From Gari tellinella (lineage: Eukaryota > Mollusca > Bivalvia > Cardiida > Psammobiidae): a stretch of 64,000 bases of DNA. Below the pieces are notes generated by a model. The model saw only the letters and a program-made list of their open reading frames with translations, made no database searches and was not told the DNA's origin. The stretch spans positions 25,182,189 to 25,246,188 of the forward strand of contig OV277869.1 of NCBI GenBank assembly GCA_922989275.2, given 5' to 3'. Shown here piece by piece: positions 34,576 to 46,279 of the stretch; position 1 is the stretch's first letter; each line of letters begins with the position of its first letter. The position numbers were made by a program, and so were the translations under genes.

Positions 34576-35691
34576 TCTATCAAAAACTCGAATGAAATTT
34601 TGACGAAGTTTGAACATAGAAAATACCAAGCTTGCAATATTAGTACGTATGACTTTTCAACACTATATACTACCTTACCTCATAATTTAATAAAAGCTAA
34701 ACTTATACAACTTATTGAAAAGACTTTTGCCAGAGAAAGGAAACTATTTCTGGCGTGTAATACTGATCGTGCATTTTTTACAAATGACACGGTTAAGCAT
34801 TACACTATGTGGACTTGCACCGATGTCTGTAAATCACTATCATTTCTTCTGGATAATATTTATGTACGTTTTGGGAGTACCATATACCGCCAAGTGATTG
34901 GTATCCCTATGGGTACAAACTGTGCGCCCCTTGTCGCAGACCTATTTTTGTACTGTTATGAGAGGGACTTTATGCTAAGTCTAAAACCTGATACACAGGC
35001 AGATATGATCGAAGCCTTTAACAACACATCGCGCTATCTAGATGATATTTTTAATATAGACAACCCATTTTTTGATACGTTGTTTCCTTTTATTTACCCA
35101 AAAGAATTACGCCTTAATAAAACAAACGAGTCAAATTTATCGGCACCATTTTTAGATTTGGATCTTTTAATAAATAACGGTATTGTTTCTTCTAAGATTT
35201 ACGATAAACGAGATGATTTTGATTTTAGTATTGTAAACTATCCTCATCTAGATGGCGATGTTCCCCGTTCTACATCTTACGGGGTTTATATTTCACAACT
35301 TATTCGTTTTGCTAGGGCTTGTACCTCTGTTGAGGACTTCCACATTCGTAATAAAACTATTACTGAAAAGCTTCTTAAACAGGGGTACAGATTTCATAAA
35401 CTTCGTAAAACATTTTCTAAATTCTTTTATAGAAATCTTCCTCTCATTAACAAGTATAAATGTAACTTAAAGTCTTTTCTGCGGCAAGGTATTTCACATC
35501 CGGAGTTTTATGGTGATGTGATTTACAGACTTCGTAAGATTCTTGGACATATGCATTTTCAAAACCTATTTGTGAAACGTATTAGATTTTTCCTCAAAAA
35601 AGATTATGATCCAACTATTTTGCTGCGCACTTCACGTTTGGTTATCGATTAATCTACAATTGATAACTATGCTTTCCTCTTTGGTTGTGCG

Positions 35692-35800
35692 ACGACAGAC
35701 AGGGCTTAGCACTACATGATGATGTATCTCTAAAACCGTCCTTAACCGGGAGAGTTATGTCGGATTTTCGTGCTTTGGTTTTTCTCTCCCTCTCTGTCGT
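35692..35800 (+). promoter_or_regulatory. SECIS element (type 2) in the Naiad 3' UTR
   Basis: The hairpin begins 40 nt after the stop codon. Lower stem: 35692-35704 pairs with 35788-35800 (12 of 13), then AGCAC (35708-35712) with GTGCT (35770-35774). The quartet is ATGA at 35716-35719 facing GAT at 35763-35765, giving the required A.G, G.A and U.U pairs. Helix II is 12 bp (35720-35731 with 35751-35762, one mismatch, G.U pairs included). Then comes an unpaired AAAA (35732-35735), 12 nt from the ATGA as in known SECIS elements, and a short helix III (CCG/CGG) with an 8-nt loop. Such elements recruit SBP2 and the Sec-specific elongation factor, so that UGA is read as selenocysteine. Confidence 0.85.
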
Positions 35801-36100
35801 ACCCCATGTCTTACAGTTACTCGTGACTACAGACTATTCGCTTGAGTACAATTTGACCGTTGCCATAGTGGGTTATTTTTAACACGGGCTTGAATGTTTA
35901 ATTCTTTCCCGTGTTACTAATAATCCTGTCAGAGAATTTTGTTAGATGTTTTACATGTATTTACTTACTGTGCTGGCGGTCTTGTTATGGTATGACTGTG
36001 TGTGTGTTCTGCTTTAGAGATGGGTGTATTGTTTGTGTTGCGTTTCCGGCTTGAGTCTTCTTTCGTATTTATAATTTGATACGATATTTTCACTGAATGT

Positions 36101-37200
36101 ATATAACTCCATTTAATTGTGTGAGATGTTGGAACTGCTACAGTTTAATATTTTTTAAGGGAAATAACTCTTTTTTACTCAAACAATCCATTTTTTAACA
36201 CTTGCCTTTCAATTTCTTTTTATATTTTGAACTGCCTTAGCATGATCTTTTATTTGGTAGAATACAAGAAAAAGTTTCTAATATATTTGAATAAAACTTC
36301 AAGTTAAATTAGTACCTACAAAATCCATAATGTTGATATTCAAAGATTCACTTTTTAAAAGCTGATGCCTGTTTGTTTTGATTTAGTTGCTTTTGCGCAA
36401 AAAACACCATAAACATGAATAAAATGGTGAAAAGCAAAATTATCATGTTTGCTTGCCTTTGAAATAAATTTCCTGAAGCTCGTACTTTGAATGGATAAAA
36501 TTGGAAAAAAGACCTAATTTGACACACTTTTTTCCAAATGGCTGTGGTTAATAAATTGACACCGACATATGATTTTTTCGTATTTCTTTACCTTAAACAG
36601 CGCTATCAAAACATACATTTATAGAAGGAAAGTTTGATCTTTTGAAAATTTAGCTCATGGGTTTAAAACATATTTAACTCTTTCAACTCCATGTGCCTGT
36701 TTAAAATATACATTTGCAAGATACGATGGCTCCTTGTGGAGCGCTCTGATCAGGTTCTACACTGTTAGTCAACTTAGAGAAGTATTTATTAAACTACCCA
36801 TAATTCCAAGTACACCAGCTCCAAAGGGACCTAATAGACACTAGAGTTACTTAGTGTTGAACAGCTATAATGACTGTGATTGTGGGACAGGGGTATTTAC
36901 GTCATAATGTCAGCTGATAGCTGGTCGGCTTCAAAAACTTTCATTTGCCAGATTATTAAAGTGTTGATCAGTGTTACTACACACGAGTATCGAAAAAGCT
37001 TGGATTTGAATCAATCGCTAACAATTTCTGAAAATATTAGTCAAACATGTTAACCAAGATATCGGTAACTAGTTTGTGGTATTTAAGGAGAATAATAAAA
37101 CAGCAGCCAACAGCTTGGATTATTACAAACACAATGTGTCACAGTAAGATTGACCCGTGTTTGATGTTGAATACAGCTAACTCTTTAAACATATATTATT
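36101..37200. other. AT-rich stretch without recognised genes
   Basis: After the Naiad 3' UTR I see only AT-rich DNA and, at about 36676-36780, a decayed relative of the MITE at 1593-1843 (hairpin remnant TGGCTCC...GGAGCG near CTCTGATCAGG). The true 3' end of the Naiad copy may lie in this interval. Confidence 0.4.
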
Positions 37201-37205
37201 GTTAT

Positions 37206-37606
37206 TACAGTCAAACTTCGATACTTACCGGTATTTAACCATTTCCCTTATAGAAGCGCCTTTTAATGCATTCAGTTTATTCCTCCGCTGAAGAAAGTAG
37301 TTCCAATGTATACAGTTATGAATATGTATCATAGGGAATAGTTTCTTTATTCTAACAGGTTAAAGCAGGCTAAACGTATTAAGCAGAATGCGCCTTAAGG
37401 CACATTCTGCTTTACTTTTAACCTGCTTTAAATATCACATATTTTCAAAAATAGAAACAGGTTATTTGGTAAAGGGTTCAAACGTTAAATGTCGATAAAT
37501 CGATCTCTCTCAAGTCACACATACCCATATTTCAAAGTGAAAACGTGGCTAAGCCAAATTTTCACTTTGAAGTATGGGTGTGTTCGAATATCGAATATCC
37601 ACTGTA
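37206..37606. mobile_element. TA-MITE (CAGTCGAACTT family) with nested MITE
   Basis: TACAGTCAAACTTCGATAC at the left, CGAATATCCACTGTA at the right. Hairpin TTTCAAAGTGAAAACGTGGC/GCCAAATTTTCACTTTGAA. A TTAA MITE (37235-37480) is inserted. A full relative lies at 62533-62730. Confidence 0.75.
37235..37480. mobile_element. piggyBac-like TTAA MITE, nested
   Basis: TTAACCATTTCCCTTATAGA...GGTAAAGGGTTCAA. Hairpin GCAGGCTAAACGTATTAAGC, AGAATGCGCC and complement. Confidence 0.8.
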
Positions 37607-38167
37607 TAATACCACATATAGAGACTACAACGAATTTGCATAAAGTATGTGTATATGTATGTATGTCATATATTTAATTTTGATAAAACAAGGTTGAACG
37701 TTAAGCAAAATGCACAATGAGGTGCATTAACTGACCGCATGTCTTCCAAATTAGAAACAAGCTACGTTTTAACTAAACATATGGGTGAGTCCGTAGTATC
37801 GAATATCCACTTAATTATCCCAAATGTAGGAACTTACGACTAATATACATAAAATATGTTTATATGTATGTTTGTCATATGTTTATTTTCGATAAATCGA
37901 TTTGCTTAAGTCACACATATTTGTATTTCAAAGTAAAAACATAGCTATAAATATGGGTATGTTCGAACTAAAACGAGTTCGAAGTATAGAGTTTCCACTG
38001 CATTATAACAAAAATTGGAAACTACGACGTACTTACTTAAAGTAGGTCACTCCAACGTTGGGTAATAAGAAATGAATAAACAGTGTATCACTGATAGTCT
38101 CTACATAAAAAGATAAACAACCCTTAACTCAAAAGCTTCTTTCTAGTTTTGAAGACATGTGGTCACT
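37607..38167. repeat. Diverged relatives of the CAGTCGAACTT element
   Basis: ATCGAATATCCACTTAATTA, CGATAAATCGATTTGCTTAA and GTTCGAACTAAAACGAGTTC recur, so another decayed copy is likely; ends not definable. Confidence 0.45.
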
Positions 38168-38420
38168 TTAACCCTTTACCTGATAGCCTATTTTCTAGAA
38201 TTGAAGATATGTGACTACTTAAAGCAGGTTGAAAGTAAAGCAGAATGCGCCTTAAGGCGCATTCTGCTTTACTTTCAATCTGTTTTAAGCTATCATTGGC
38301 TAGAATATAGAAAACATACGCTATAATATATATTCTTGACTGATTAAATTGGAACTGCTCTCTTCAGCGGAGGGATAAATATCATTCGCTAAAAGGCGCT
38401 TCTATGGGAGAAAGGGTTAA
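38168..38420. mobile_element. piggyBac-like TTAA MITE
   Basis: TTAACCCTTTACCTGATAGC...GGGAGAAAGGGTTAA with the GCAGGTTGAAAGTAAAGCAG hairpin. A decayed relative follows to about 38610. Confidence 0.85.
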
Positions 38421-38819
38421 GGAGGTTTAAAGTTAGAAAAATGCACCTCAATGTGCATTTTACTTTACACTCAGCCTTGTTAAGCGACCATATGTTAAGA
38501 TATTGAAATATTCCTCAAGGTGCGTATTCACGACGACTGTATAAAATGAAACTGTTTCCTTCAGGGAATGATTAAGTTAACTGCGTAAAAGGCATACCTA
38601 AAGAGTTGAGGTTCAGAAAGATAATTGTAATACCAATGCTAGACACAAACTAACTTCTTTCAAACAAGTTTTAAGACACTAAAAGACAAAAAGCGGTATT
38701 CTTATGCACCAATTACAGAATGGTTATATGAAAGCATGCAGCCCTTTCATCAAATCAGAGTAAGTAGGATTGACAAAGACAAAAAGAATGATCCTGAATG
38801 TTTGCAAAAGCAAAACTTA

Positions 38820-39000
38820 CATTACAGTAAAACCTCTCTATAACGATCACTAAAATAATGTTAATTGATTGTTTAACAGACATGTGATAGCTGAAATTAA
38901 GGTTACAGTAAATCAGAAAGCTCCTAAAGGAAAGCCTGGTCTGAAGGCTCCTGAAACCTCTGATATGTATCTACAGTGTTTGCAAATGTAATGTGTACAT
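38820..39000. mobile_element. Decayed TA-MITE
   Basis: TACAGTAAAACCTCTCTATA, ACGATCACTAAA and AATCAGAAAGCTCC of the 11102-11310 family; the right end is lost and joins GGTCTGAAGGCTCCTGAA of another family. Confidence 0.55.
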
Positions 39001-39990
39001 TTTAAACAGGTCAATGCTGTTGAAAGACTTAACAGCATATGCTAAGTATCATAAGGGGAAGACGACTATAGAATCGAATCATTAAAATCAGAGTTATCTG
39101 CCCTTGAATTATCATAACGGTCATATTTGACCATGTTTACACTCTAGCAACCTTATTTATCCACCAATTCTAATAATATTTTGACAGAATGTGTACCAAT
39201 ATAAGATCTTTTTAAAGCTTGGTAATTTACTTCAATAAGAATTTACTGTAAAGCGTTATTGCCACTGATTTATGAAAAACAGTAGATTTAGCCTTGATTA
39301 CATTATTGTAATCTTATTATAAATCTAGGTCGCTTATATATGGACAGTCGTCGGTAAGCCTTGCTACGTTGCTGTATATCAACTAGACACAGATCAAGTT
39401 GGAATATAGAACAATTATGCGCTTTTTATTAGATGATCTTTGCTCTGACTGGTTTTTGGTTGATCCACTATATAGATTGTATTTGTTGATGGAATTTGAT
39501 GATACTTGGTATGAAGCTTTATATCAATTAGATCAATGTATTGCAATTGGGTTATATTGGCTCTGATTGACTTATTTTTATCAAGTGTAATAGTAGATTG
39601 ATTTTGATGATACTTCTATTTAGTGTTATATCAATATGTCACATGTTGTTTTCCAAAGTTTCTACATAAGAAATTAGGGAGACAGGACGGGTATCTGTCC
39701 ATTTCTGAGAATTAATTGTAATGAGGCCCGAAGGGGTCGAGTCCTCATTATTTCTCAGGAATCGACATATGACTTCTCTCTCTCACTTAAAATACACATT
39801 AAATGAAGTAAATGATTGTTTTCATAACAAATTGTAAGAATATCTTCTAAAAAGAAAAGTGACTGAAATTTTTTCTAACATGAATCCCCACTGGTACCAT
39901 AAGCTAAATACTATGTGTTTGCGCCTTTACTGATACTCTGGTTGATGATCAGGCATTTTAGAGAAATTCATGTGTAGTGTTTTCTGGCAT

Positions 39991-40240
39991 TACAGTGGAG
40001 AATCTGTTGTTCTTTCCCAATAAAGGCGTTCACGCTAAATCTATGTTTTCCATTACAAACAGTTTGGAGCCAGATCAGACGCCGGGTAACCCGGCGTCTG
40101 ATCAGGCTCCAAACTGTTTGCCACCAAGATAAACAAGAATTATCAGACTTGTCCAAAAGTTGTTCTTTTCTACACTTTAGTGCTTTGCGTTTGCGTACGT
40201 TTGCGTTTAAACGGGACAGAATAACAGATTCTCCACTGTA
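39991..40240. mobile_element. TA-MITE (CAGTGGAGAATCTG family)
   Basis: TACAGTGGAGAATCTGTTGT...ATAACAGATTCTCCACTGTA. Hairpin ACAAACAGTTTGGAGCCAGA, TCAGACGCCGGG and complement. At least eight copies in the window. Confidence 0.92.
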
Positions 40241-40809
40241 GCTGTTGTACTATTTACATGTATAACAATGTCATTTACTTCGCTTTTAATGAAAGAATCA
40301 TGACCCATGTAGTTCAAATGGGATCCCAAACACCTGTTTTATGGAAATTTCCCAAAAATGCAATGCGGCTCTTAAAGAAGGTCTTCTGAGTAGAGGGTCA
40401 TATAAAGAAGTTCATATGGAATATATAAACGTGGTGGTAGAATGAAGAAGTTGGCGCTGTAATACAGAGAAAGAAGAGAAGCTACAACCCTGGAAGAAGG
40501 GAAACATCAGAGACAAGTACACACAGGCCAGACGTGTTGCTAAAAATATTCTCAGCCATGCTGGCATTACGCGAAGTTCAGCCACATTGACCCTTAAGCT
40601 ACTGGTATTTCCAAAGTTTGCGAAGCAGATGAGGAGAGAGAATACGGTGAATCCCAGAATATTATAGATGAAAATGTATATAAGATGATGATTGGCAACT
40701 GTCTTTAGACAATAGAGCAAAATATAGGACCTGAAACCAACTCTACTATATACTACCCCCAATTGAATATACCTTGAAACCCTGACTACCCAATAAAAAT
40801 GAGTACAAT

Positions 40810-40910
40810 GCCCTTCAAATAAATACGAAAGACTCAAGCAGGAAACGCAACACAAACAATACACCCACCTCTCAAGCAGAACACACACACAGTTATACCT
40901 TAACAAACAC
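40810..40910 (-). mobile_element. Second Naiad 3'-UTR fragment
   Basis: The minus strand here matches about 35975-36080 downstream of the Naiad frame (TGTGTGTTCTGCTT, then TGGGTGTATTGTTTGTG, then TTGAGTCTT). It shows that this part of the 3' UTR is repeated and belongs to the element. No SECIS is seen nearby. A (CA)n tract adjoins it at about 40910-40945. Confidence 0.6.
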
Positions 40911-41340
40911 ACACACATACACACACACACACCAATCCACACACGCGCAATACCATTCCTTCATCTACACACTAAATAGAAAACAACACGCAATACAAAC
41001 ATAAAGCAAAGTGAATATAGGACCCCGCCTTGGTACGGTCAGTAGCAATCAGTCCTGAAATAATAAACATGGCTTAAAAGAAATTGAAAAACGGTAAGAC
41101 AGCTTGACCGTGATTAATTGTGGCAGAAATGTTGAAAGTATAGGGGAATGTAGTCAGTCAGATCATGTCAGGCTTAGCTAATGATATCATAAGAGAACAG
41201 CGAGTGCGAGAGCGCTTTATCATCAACTGTTATAAGGTAACGCTAGGATTATCGGCAGCTTAATAGGTCTGAAGATTTAGAACATGCAACGAATGTTATC
41301 GAGCAAGTAGTAGATCGAACCATAATACAGCAAGTTGACA

Positions 41341-41593
41341 TTAACCCTTTCCCTTATATAAGCGACTTTTAGCACATGTATTTTATTCATCCGCTGAAAA
41401 AAATAGTTCCAAATTATACCGTAATAAATATGTGTCATATGTAATACTTTCCTTATTCTAACAGGTAAAAGCTTAAAGCAGGCTGAAAGTAAAGCAGAAT
41501 GCGCCATATGGCGCATTCTGCTTTACTTTCAACCTGCTTTAAATAGTCACCTATCTTCAATACTAGAAATAATGCTATCAGGTAAAGGGTTAA
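41341..41593. mobile_element. piggyBac-like TTAA MITE
   Basis: TTAACCCTTTCCCTTATATA...GGTAAAGGGTTAA. Hairpin GCAGGCTGAAAGTAAAGCAG, AATGCGCC and complement. Confidence 0.9.
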
Positions 41594-42076
41594 TGAAATG
41601 CAATTTTGCTACATATCTGGAAGTTGCACATTGATGCTTTTTGAGACGTGTTCCAAAAGAGGTGCTATGCTTGGCAATTCTGAGTATACGTATGGCTCGT
41701 CCGATTGGTACAATGCATGTGCACTAATGTCAGAAACAGAGTACGAGTAGGTGACACATACAGTGATGAATTCAGTGTTAAATTCGGGAGTCTTAACCCC
41801 TCTACTATTCACCATTATTGTTCTTGAAGTCTTTTTAGAGAGTGTGGCTTAGGATGTCCATGGGAGTTAATGTATGCAGCTGGTAATCATAACAGAACTT
41901 ATGGAATTATTACTTGAGATACTGAAAAAGTGGTGTGGTAGCCAAAGGGTTCAAAGTGATTGTTTGTGGCTCAGAATTACTGCAATTTAAAAAGAAAAAC
42001 ACCTTTATTTAAAAAGCAGTGGATTATCACTTGATAATCCACTGCTTCAAGCAGTGGGATTATCGTCGCTCGTGCT

Positions 42077-43260
42077 TCTAAGTTTTGAGTGAATAAATTA
42101 TATTGATTGAATTGTAAGTGTGTCCGCCTATCAATGGACAACCTTATGGGTATCGAACCCAGAACCGTTTACCCTTTTACAAGTATACCTTTACGATCTA
42201 CCAATTACTCTTGTTCGATGATTGATTTAATTTCGACGTAGCAGGCTGAGTAAACCCCAATCACACATGCACCACGTCTCCAAGAAAGCGTATGATCAGA
42301 ATTTACAATACGCTCGTATTGACATTCATTCCAAGAAATCTTCCTATCTTGTCGCGTTTCTTTGGTTTAACCAACTACCCCACAGCCTTTTTCTAGCTTT
42401 AAAGACAGGTGACCACTTAGAGCAGGTTAAAAGTAAAGCAGATTGAGCATTCTGCTTTACTTCAGCCTGCTTCAAGGTACACTTTGCTACGATATAGAAA
42501 ATATTTTCTTATGGTATATATCCATGACTGTATAAATTTGATCTAATATCTCCAGTAGAGGAATAAAAAGATCAAAGGCGTAACATTCGTATTTATTAGG
42601 TAATGTCTTATCATATTTTCATAGAGGATGTTTTGATTTGTCGGAACTTATCCCTTTTGTCAAGAAATAAAAAGAGTGCAGGTCGGTTGTTTTGAGTGGG
42701 CTTTGTTGTCTTTTGTCAACACTTGCTATGTTGTGCGTTTATAGTTTACCATGTTAAGTGTAAAGTTATGCATTTACTAAACAAACAAGCAAACAAAAAG
42801 CGATCAAAATCGGAAGCTTTGTTATGTTGCCTCATTGCACATAACACCATTCAGTGTCGTAGAGAGACTCCGGTCATTATTCTAGGTCGTATTTTGACAC
42901 CCCGGCCATTATTCGATATCATAGTTTGACTCGCCGGTCATTATTAGATGTCGTAGAATGACCTCCGGTCATTATTCGATATCGTAGAATGACCCCAGGT
43001 CATTATTCGATGTCGTAGAATGACTCCCCGGTCATTATTCGATGTCGTAGAATGACTCCCCGGTCATAATTCGATGTCGTAGAATGACCCCCGGTCATTA
43101 TTCGATGTCGTAGAATGACTCCCCCGTTCGTTTTTCAATGTCATAGAATGAAGCCATCGGTCATTATTTTATGTCGTAGAATGACTCCCCCGTAAATTAT
43201 TCGATGCAGTAGAATGAAGCCATCAGTCATTATTCGATGTCGTAATATAACCCAAGGCTC
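42077..43260 (+). repeat. Direct copy of the left palindrome arm (19211-20350)
   Basis: The sequence follows 19211-20350 in order: AAGTTTTGAGTGAATAAATT, a tRNA-like stretch, an H2-type hairpin remnant, CAAACAAGC repeats and then the minisatellite. Differences are scattered substitutions and minisatellite copy number. It lacks the right arm, so only a half unit is here. Confidence 0.85.
42850..43260. repeat. Minisatellite, dispersed copy
   Basis: At least ten units of the GTCATTATTCGATGTCGTAG family, decaying toward 43300. Confidence 0.85.
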
Positions 43261-43269
43261 ATAGTATGA

Positions 43270-44560
43270 TGTCGTTTAATAATCTAATCCCGCCAGGGTT
43301 TATTCAATATGTTAGAAGCACATGTACTCTTCTAGTACTTCTACCATTCTCCGATCTCGTAAAATGATGCTCGGAAATAATTCGATGCCAAATATATTAA
43401 ACAAGTCATGATCTGTTCGACAAACGCGAGTTTGCATTGCAAATGCTACCTCAGATTACAGTGAAAACATTTATGTAATACTAGACCTTTCATTGCCAAA
43501 TTAATAGTTGGCGTTGGTAAAACAAAAAAGTTTGAGTGTTATGCTAAAATGAAAGTGTGGATTAAGTGTTTAAATGCAGTAAACATGTGTCACTCTCATT
43601 TGCTTATATTCTGTTTAGGTTCAAAATTGAGCCATGACACTCGTTTTTCACATGTCGAACGCTTTTTGCTCGTAAGCTACGTCGGGTCAGAAATTTTAGG
43701 TTTAGGGACAGATAACGTCATTGAAATGGAGACTGAGCATGTAGACTACCATAAAACATTGAGGCCCTGACGAAAGGAACTTTGATGATAAATTGGATAA
43801 AGAGAGTGTAAGGGATAAGACACAGGATGTAGGGTATGCATCTTAGATGCTTTCTAAAGATTAATCTCGCTTTTAATAAACTAACCAGCTGCTTCTATAA
43901 TAGGCTGTGTAGCGTTTTGTTACTCGTACTTCCTTGCTGTTTGAAAGCTGTCTGTCTATCCCCCCCTTTCAATTAAGTTATAATTTTAGAATCACGAAAG
44001 CGTTCTTTGTTTTATACGAACAGTACGGAAAGTTTCCTCTCTGAAGTCTGCTTTCATTTTCTATACTAGATTTACCATTATTAAATGCTCATTGTCATTT
44101 TCTTCTGAATAACCGTGATAAATGCATTCGCAATATTTCAGGCACTGATGCACATTAACTGTGAGTGACCTGCATAACGTTCATTGTTTTAAAACTCACA
44201 TACCATGTTTGTTGGTAAAGTGCACCTGCTGCAGGTCAATTAATTACTGTTTTGAACATTGTTATTGGCCCAATCCTCATCCCATTTGTTACACATGTCT
44301 TCAATTGTTTTTGGAACTCTAATGTTCTAATAAGATATACCTTAAGGCCGCGTTTGTAAACAAACACTGTTGCGGTTTGATCACAAAGTAAGGACTATTC
44401 TTTACACATCAAATGAACCACTTCTAGATCTTAAGTGTTCTTGAATTTGACAATATTTCATTTCTAGCATGTTTGTTGTTGTTTTTATGTTACATGTTTA
44501 TTGGCTACAGTATCTCATTCGATATTCTACATGAACAATCTAACCAGGAAAAAATGTCAA
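43270..44560. other. Stretch without recognised features
   Basis: No repeat ends or coding exons were recognised apart from short open frames without support. Confidence 0.4.
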
Positions 44561-44569
44561 AAATCTTCA

Positions 44570-44744
44570 GGGGCCCGTTTTACTAAACAACTTTCTCAAA
44601 ATTTTTGCGTAAGTCAAAATCGTTGAACTTTTATTTTTCGATCATAAACATTTGCAAACAGCAAATAGCTAGATAATAAAAAATATAAATTAAAATTTTG
44701 ACTTACGCAAATTTTTGCGTAAGTAGTTTAGTAAAACGGGCCCC
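44570..44744. mobile_element. GGGGCCCGTTTTACTAAA MITE, hairpin deleted
   Basis: Intact ends GGGGCCCGTTTTACTAAAC and GTTTAGTAAAACGGGCCCC; of the hairpin only GCAAACAGCAAATAGC remains. Confidence 0.85.
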
Positions 44745-44959
44745 TGACTCGGCACTATACTTAATGATACCAACACTCCCTTTCACTTCTAGCATCACTG
44801 TCGATTTCTACGTCTTCTTTCATTAACTATACAAGAGCCAATTGGCCCATCAAGAAGGTCATGGTATTTCTTAATTACTCACCAGGCATGGTCAGTGGTT
44901 TAAGACAATATAAGATAAATCTTTTAAATGTTTCACTATAAGCCATCAAAGCTTAGATT

Positions 44960-46270
44960 GCTTAAATTTCAAATTCCAAATTGATTTCTCTCAGTTCATG
45001 ATTTACATGAAAACCCATTAGTGGATATATTTATTTATCTAGCACAATACTTATAAGACATTTAACAGAGAGTTTCCCATAAATCATTAGTGATTTTCAA
45101 CTCAGAAGTAGTATCCGAGAAGAAGATTTTTAAAGTTTTTACTGTACAAAAGTACATGTACAAGGAAATTTGCGCCATTCACTGGCGTTCATGTTGTTTA
45201 GTTGGAAATACAATATTAGGATTTATTTATGCTTTTCGGTGGATTACCACGATATAGCAGTGGATGATCACTTGGTAATCCACTGCAGTGGATTATCACC
45301 AATCGCTTTTATTATGAATTTTCCCCGTAGGGCTCCCCAAGAATCGTAGTCAATCGTGTCTTATCGTTAAATTCCGGCAGTCCGATTTGTCGCGAACTAC
45401 TCACCGGAAGAGCACGAATCCAAACTCGGGAGCAACGAAGTCATTCGGATGACGTCATTATACCGCCAACTGTCACGCACATGTGTTCGACATAAAACGT
45501 GGGGCTCAACACGGGATAAATAATGTACGTTCGCTTTCAATTTTTAAACAATTTCGTTTAAAAAGTGGCTTAAAAGCATAAATAAATAGAATAACTGTGT
45601 TTTTTCAGTGTAATATCGAATTTAATCCATTTCGTGAACATCAGACTGTTATATTTTCACTCGTGGCTTCGCCACTCGTGAAAATATAACGTCTGATGTT
45701 CACTCAATGGATTAAATTTCGATCTTTCACTGAAAAAAACAGTTATCCTCTATATCTTGTAGAGGGTTATCGATAGATCATTTGTTGGGAATTATTTTCA
45801 AGTTGGACCAGCAATTTCAGAGTATTTCTTTGAATTTTCACTTTAAACCATCATAGGTAAACCTACCCCAACCATCGTCGGTCATAGCTTTTGAGAAAGG
45901 AAAATTATTAAAAGAAATCTGGCAGATGATCACCAAATGAATCATTTGTTTAATATTATTTATAATACAGACCAGTAGTTTCAGAGGAGAAGTTTTTAAA
46001 GGTTTTTACTATACATTAATATGAGGCAAAATTGCCCTTCCCACTGGCGGTCATATGTATTTAGCTAGCAAATTTATTTTTAAGAAGTCTGATAGAGGGT
46101 CACAAATGGGTCATTCATGTGATTTTTTTCATTTCGGATCAGTAGTTTTTTTCAACTGGTTGCCATGGCAACCACAGTTTCAGTTAGATAATGTAAAGTG
46201 TTACATAGAAGGCACAATGCTATGCGGTTTGGGTCAAAATATCCAAGTGGCTTCCAAGATTGAAGTAAAT
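44960..46270. repeat. Diverged repeat, two units
   Basis: About 45060-45220 and 45930-46080 share GAGAAGAAGATTTTTAAAGT-like text, a T-rich stretch, CACTGGCG and GTCAT. The second unit continues to GGTTGCCATGGCAACC. It resembles a dispersed non-coding repeat; the 73-codon frame at 46055-46276 is not supported as a gene. Confidence 0.5.
45600..45740. mobile_element. Near-perfect 130-bp palindrome
   Basis: TTTTTTCAGTGTAATATCGA, ATTTAATCC and GAACATCAGACTGTTATATT mirror their complements about the axis at CTCGTGGCTTCGCCACTCG. It looks like a compact foldback MITE; no second copy in the window. Confidence 0.7.
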
Positions 46271-46279
46271 CTTTAAAGA

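Larger units (their letters stand above)
32702..35652 (+). pseudogene. GIY-YIG endonuclease/reverse transcriptase with in-frame TGA (probable Sec) codons
   Basis: One frame covers 32702 to about 34335, then shifts to the frame of 34354-35652. The GIY-YIG half-motifs are IVYVLT and IQYVGQTGRP, followed by TRFNEH and a conserved tail (KARFITELKWIKNLQTPFP). The linker has TGA-GAC-TGT at 33782 (U-D-C in place of C-x-C) and GHIITG. RT motifs are VPADKASNN, YWIPKLHKTPYKSRFIANSS, YDFSTLYTTLPH, GIPMGTNCAPLVADLFLYCYE and the catalytic RYLDD, ending at TAA 35650-35652. In-frame TGAs lie at 32792, 32885, 32918, 33782 and 34196. Against what I recall of the family each is at a cysteine position: RC..C, the C before the first half-motif, LTC of the CCHH set, CxC, and the C after the ADKASNN motif. 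TAA 34145 and the frameshift are true lesions, so this copy is probably inactive. Confidence 0.85.
32690..36100 (+). mobile_element. Naiad-type Penelope-like retroelement, slightly decayed, with SECIS
   Basis: A retroelement with permuted order: an N-terminal GIY-YIG endonuclease, a linker with the CxC-type motif and a C-terminal reverse transcriptase. This is the organisation described for the Naiad/Chlamys clade of Penelope-like elements; clam Naiads are known to encode selenoproteins. The 5' limit is uncertain: coding continues back to about 32690 and no in-frame ATG occurs before 33068, so the 5' end is probably truncated. The 3' UTR runs to at least 36.1 kb, judging by a second fragment of it at 40810-40910. 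Damage seen: one in-frame TAA (34145), one frameshift between about 34300 and 34338, and a 42-bp duplication (34492-34575). No hammerhead motif or pseudo-LTR was recognised. Confidence 0.88.

Noticed and set aside
40412..40942. 176-codon open frame on the minus strand
   Set aside because: It is hydrophobic because it reads through a (CA)n tract and the Naiad 3'-UTR fragment; no domain and no splice context.
42850..43260. Regularly spaced repeats resembling a CRISPR array
   Set aside because: Units are contiguous minisatellite copies without unique spacers, in animal DNA, and no cas genes are present.
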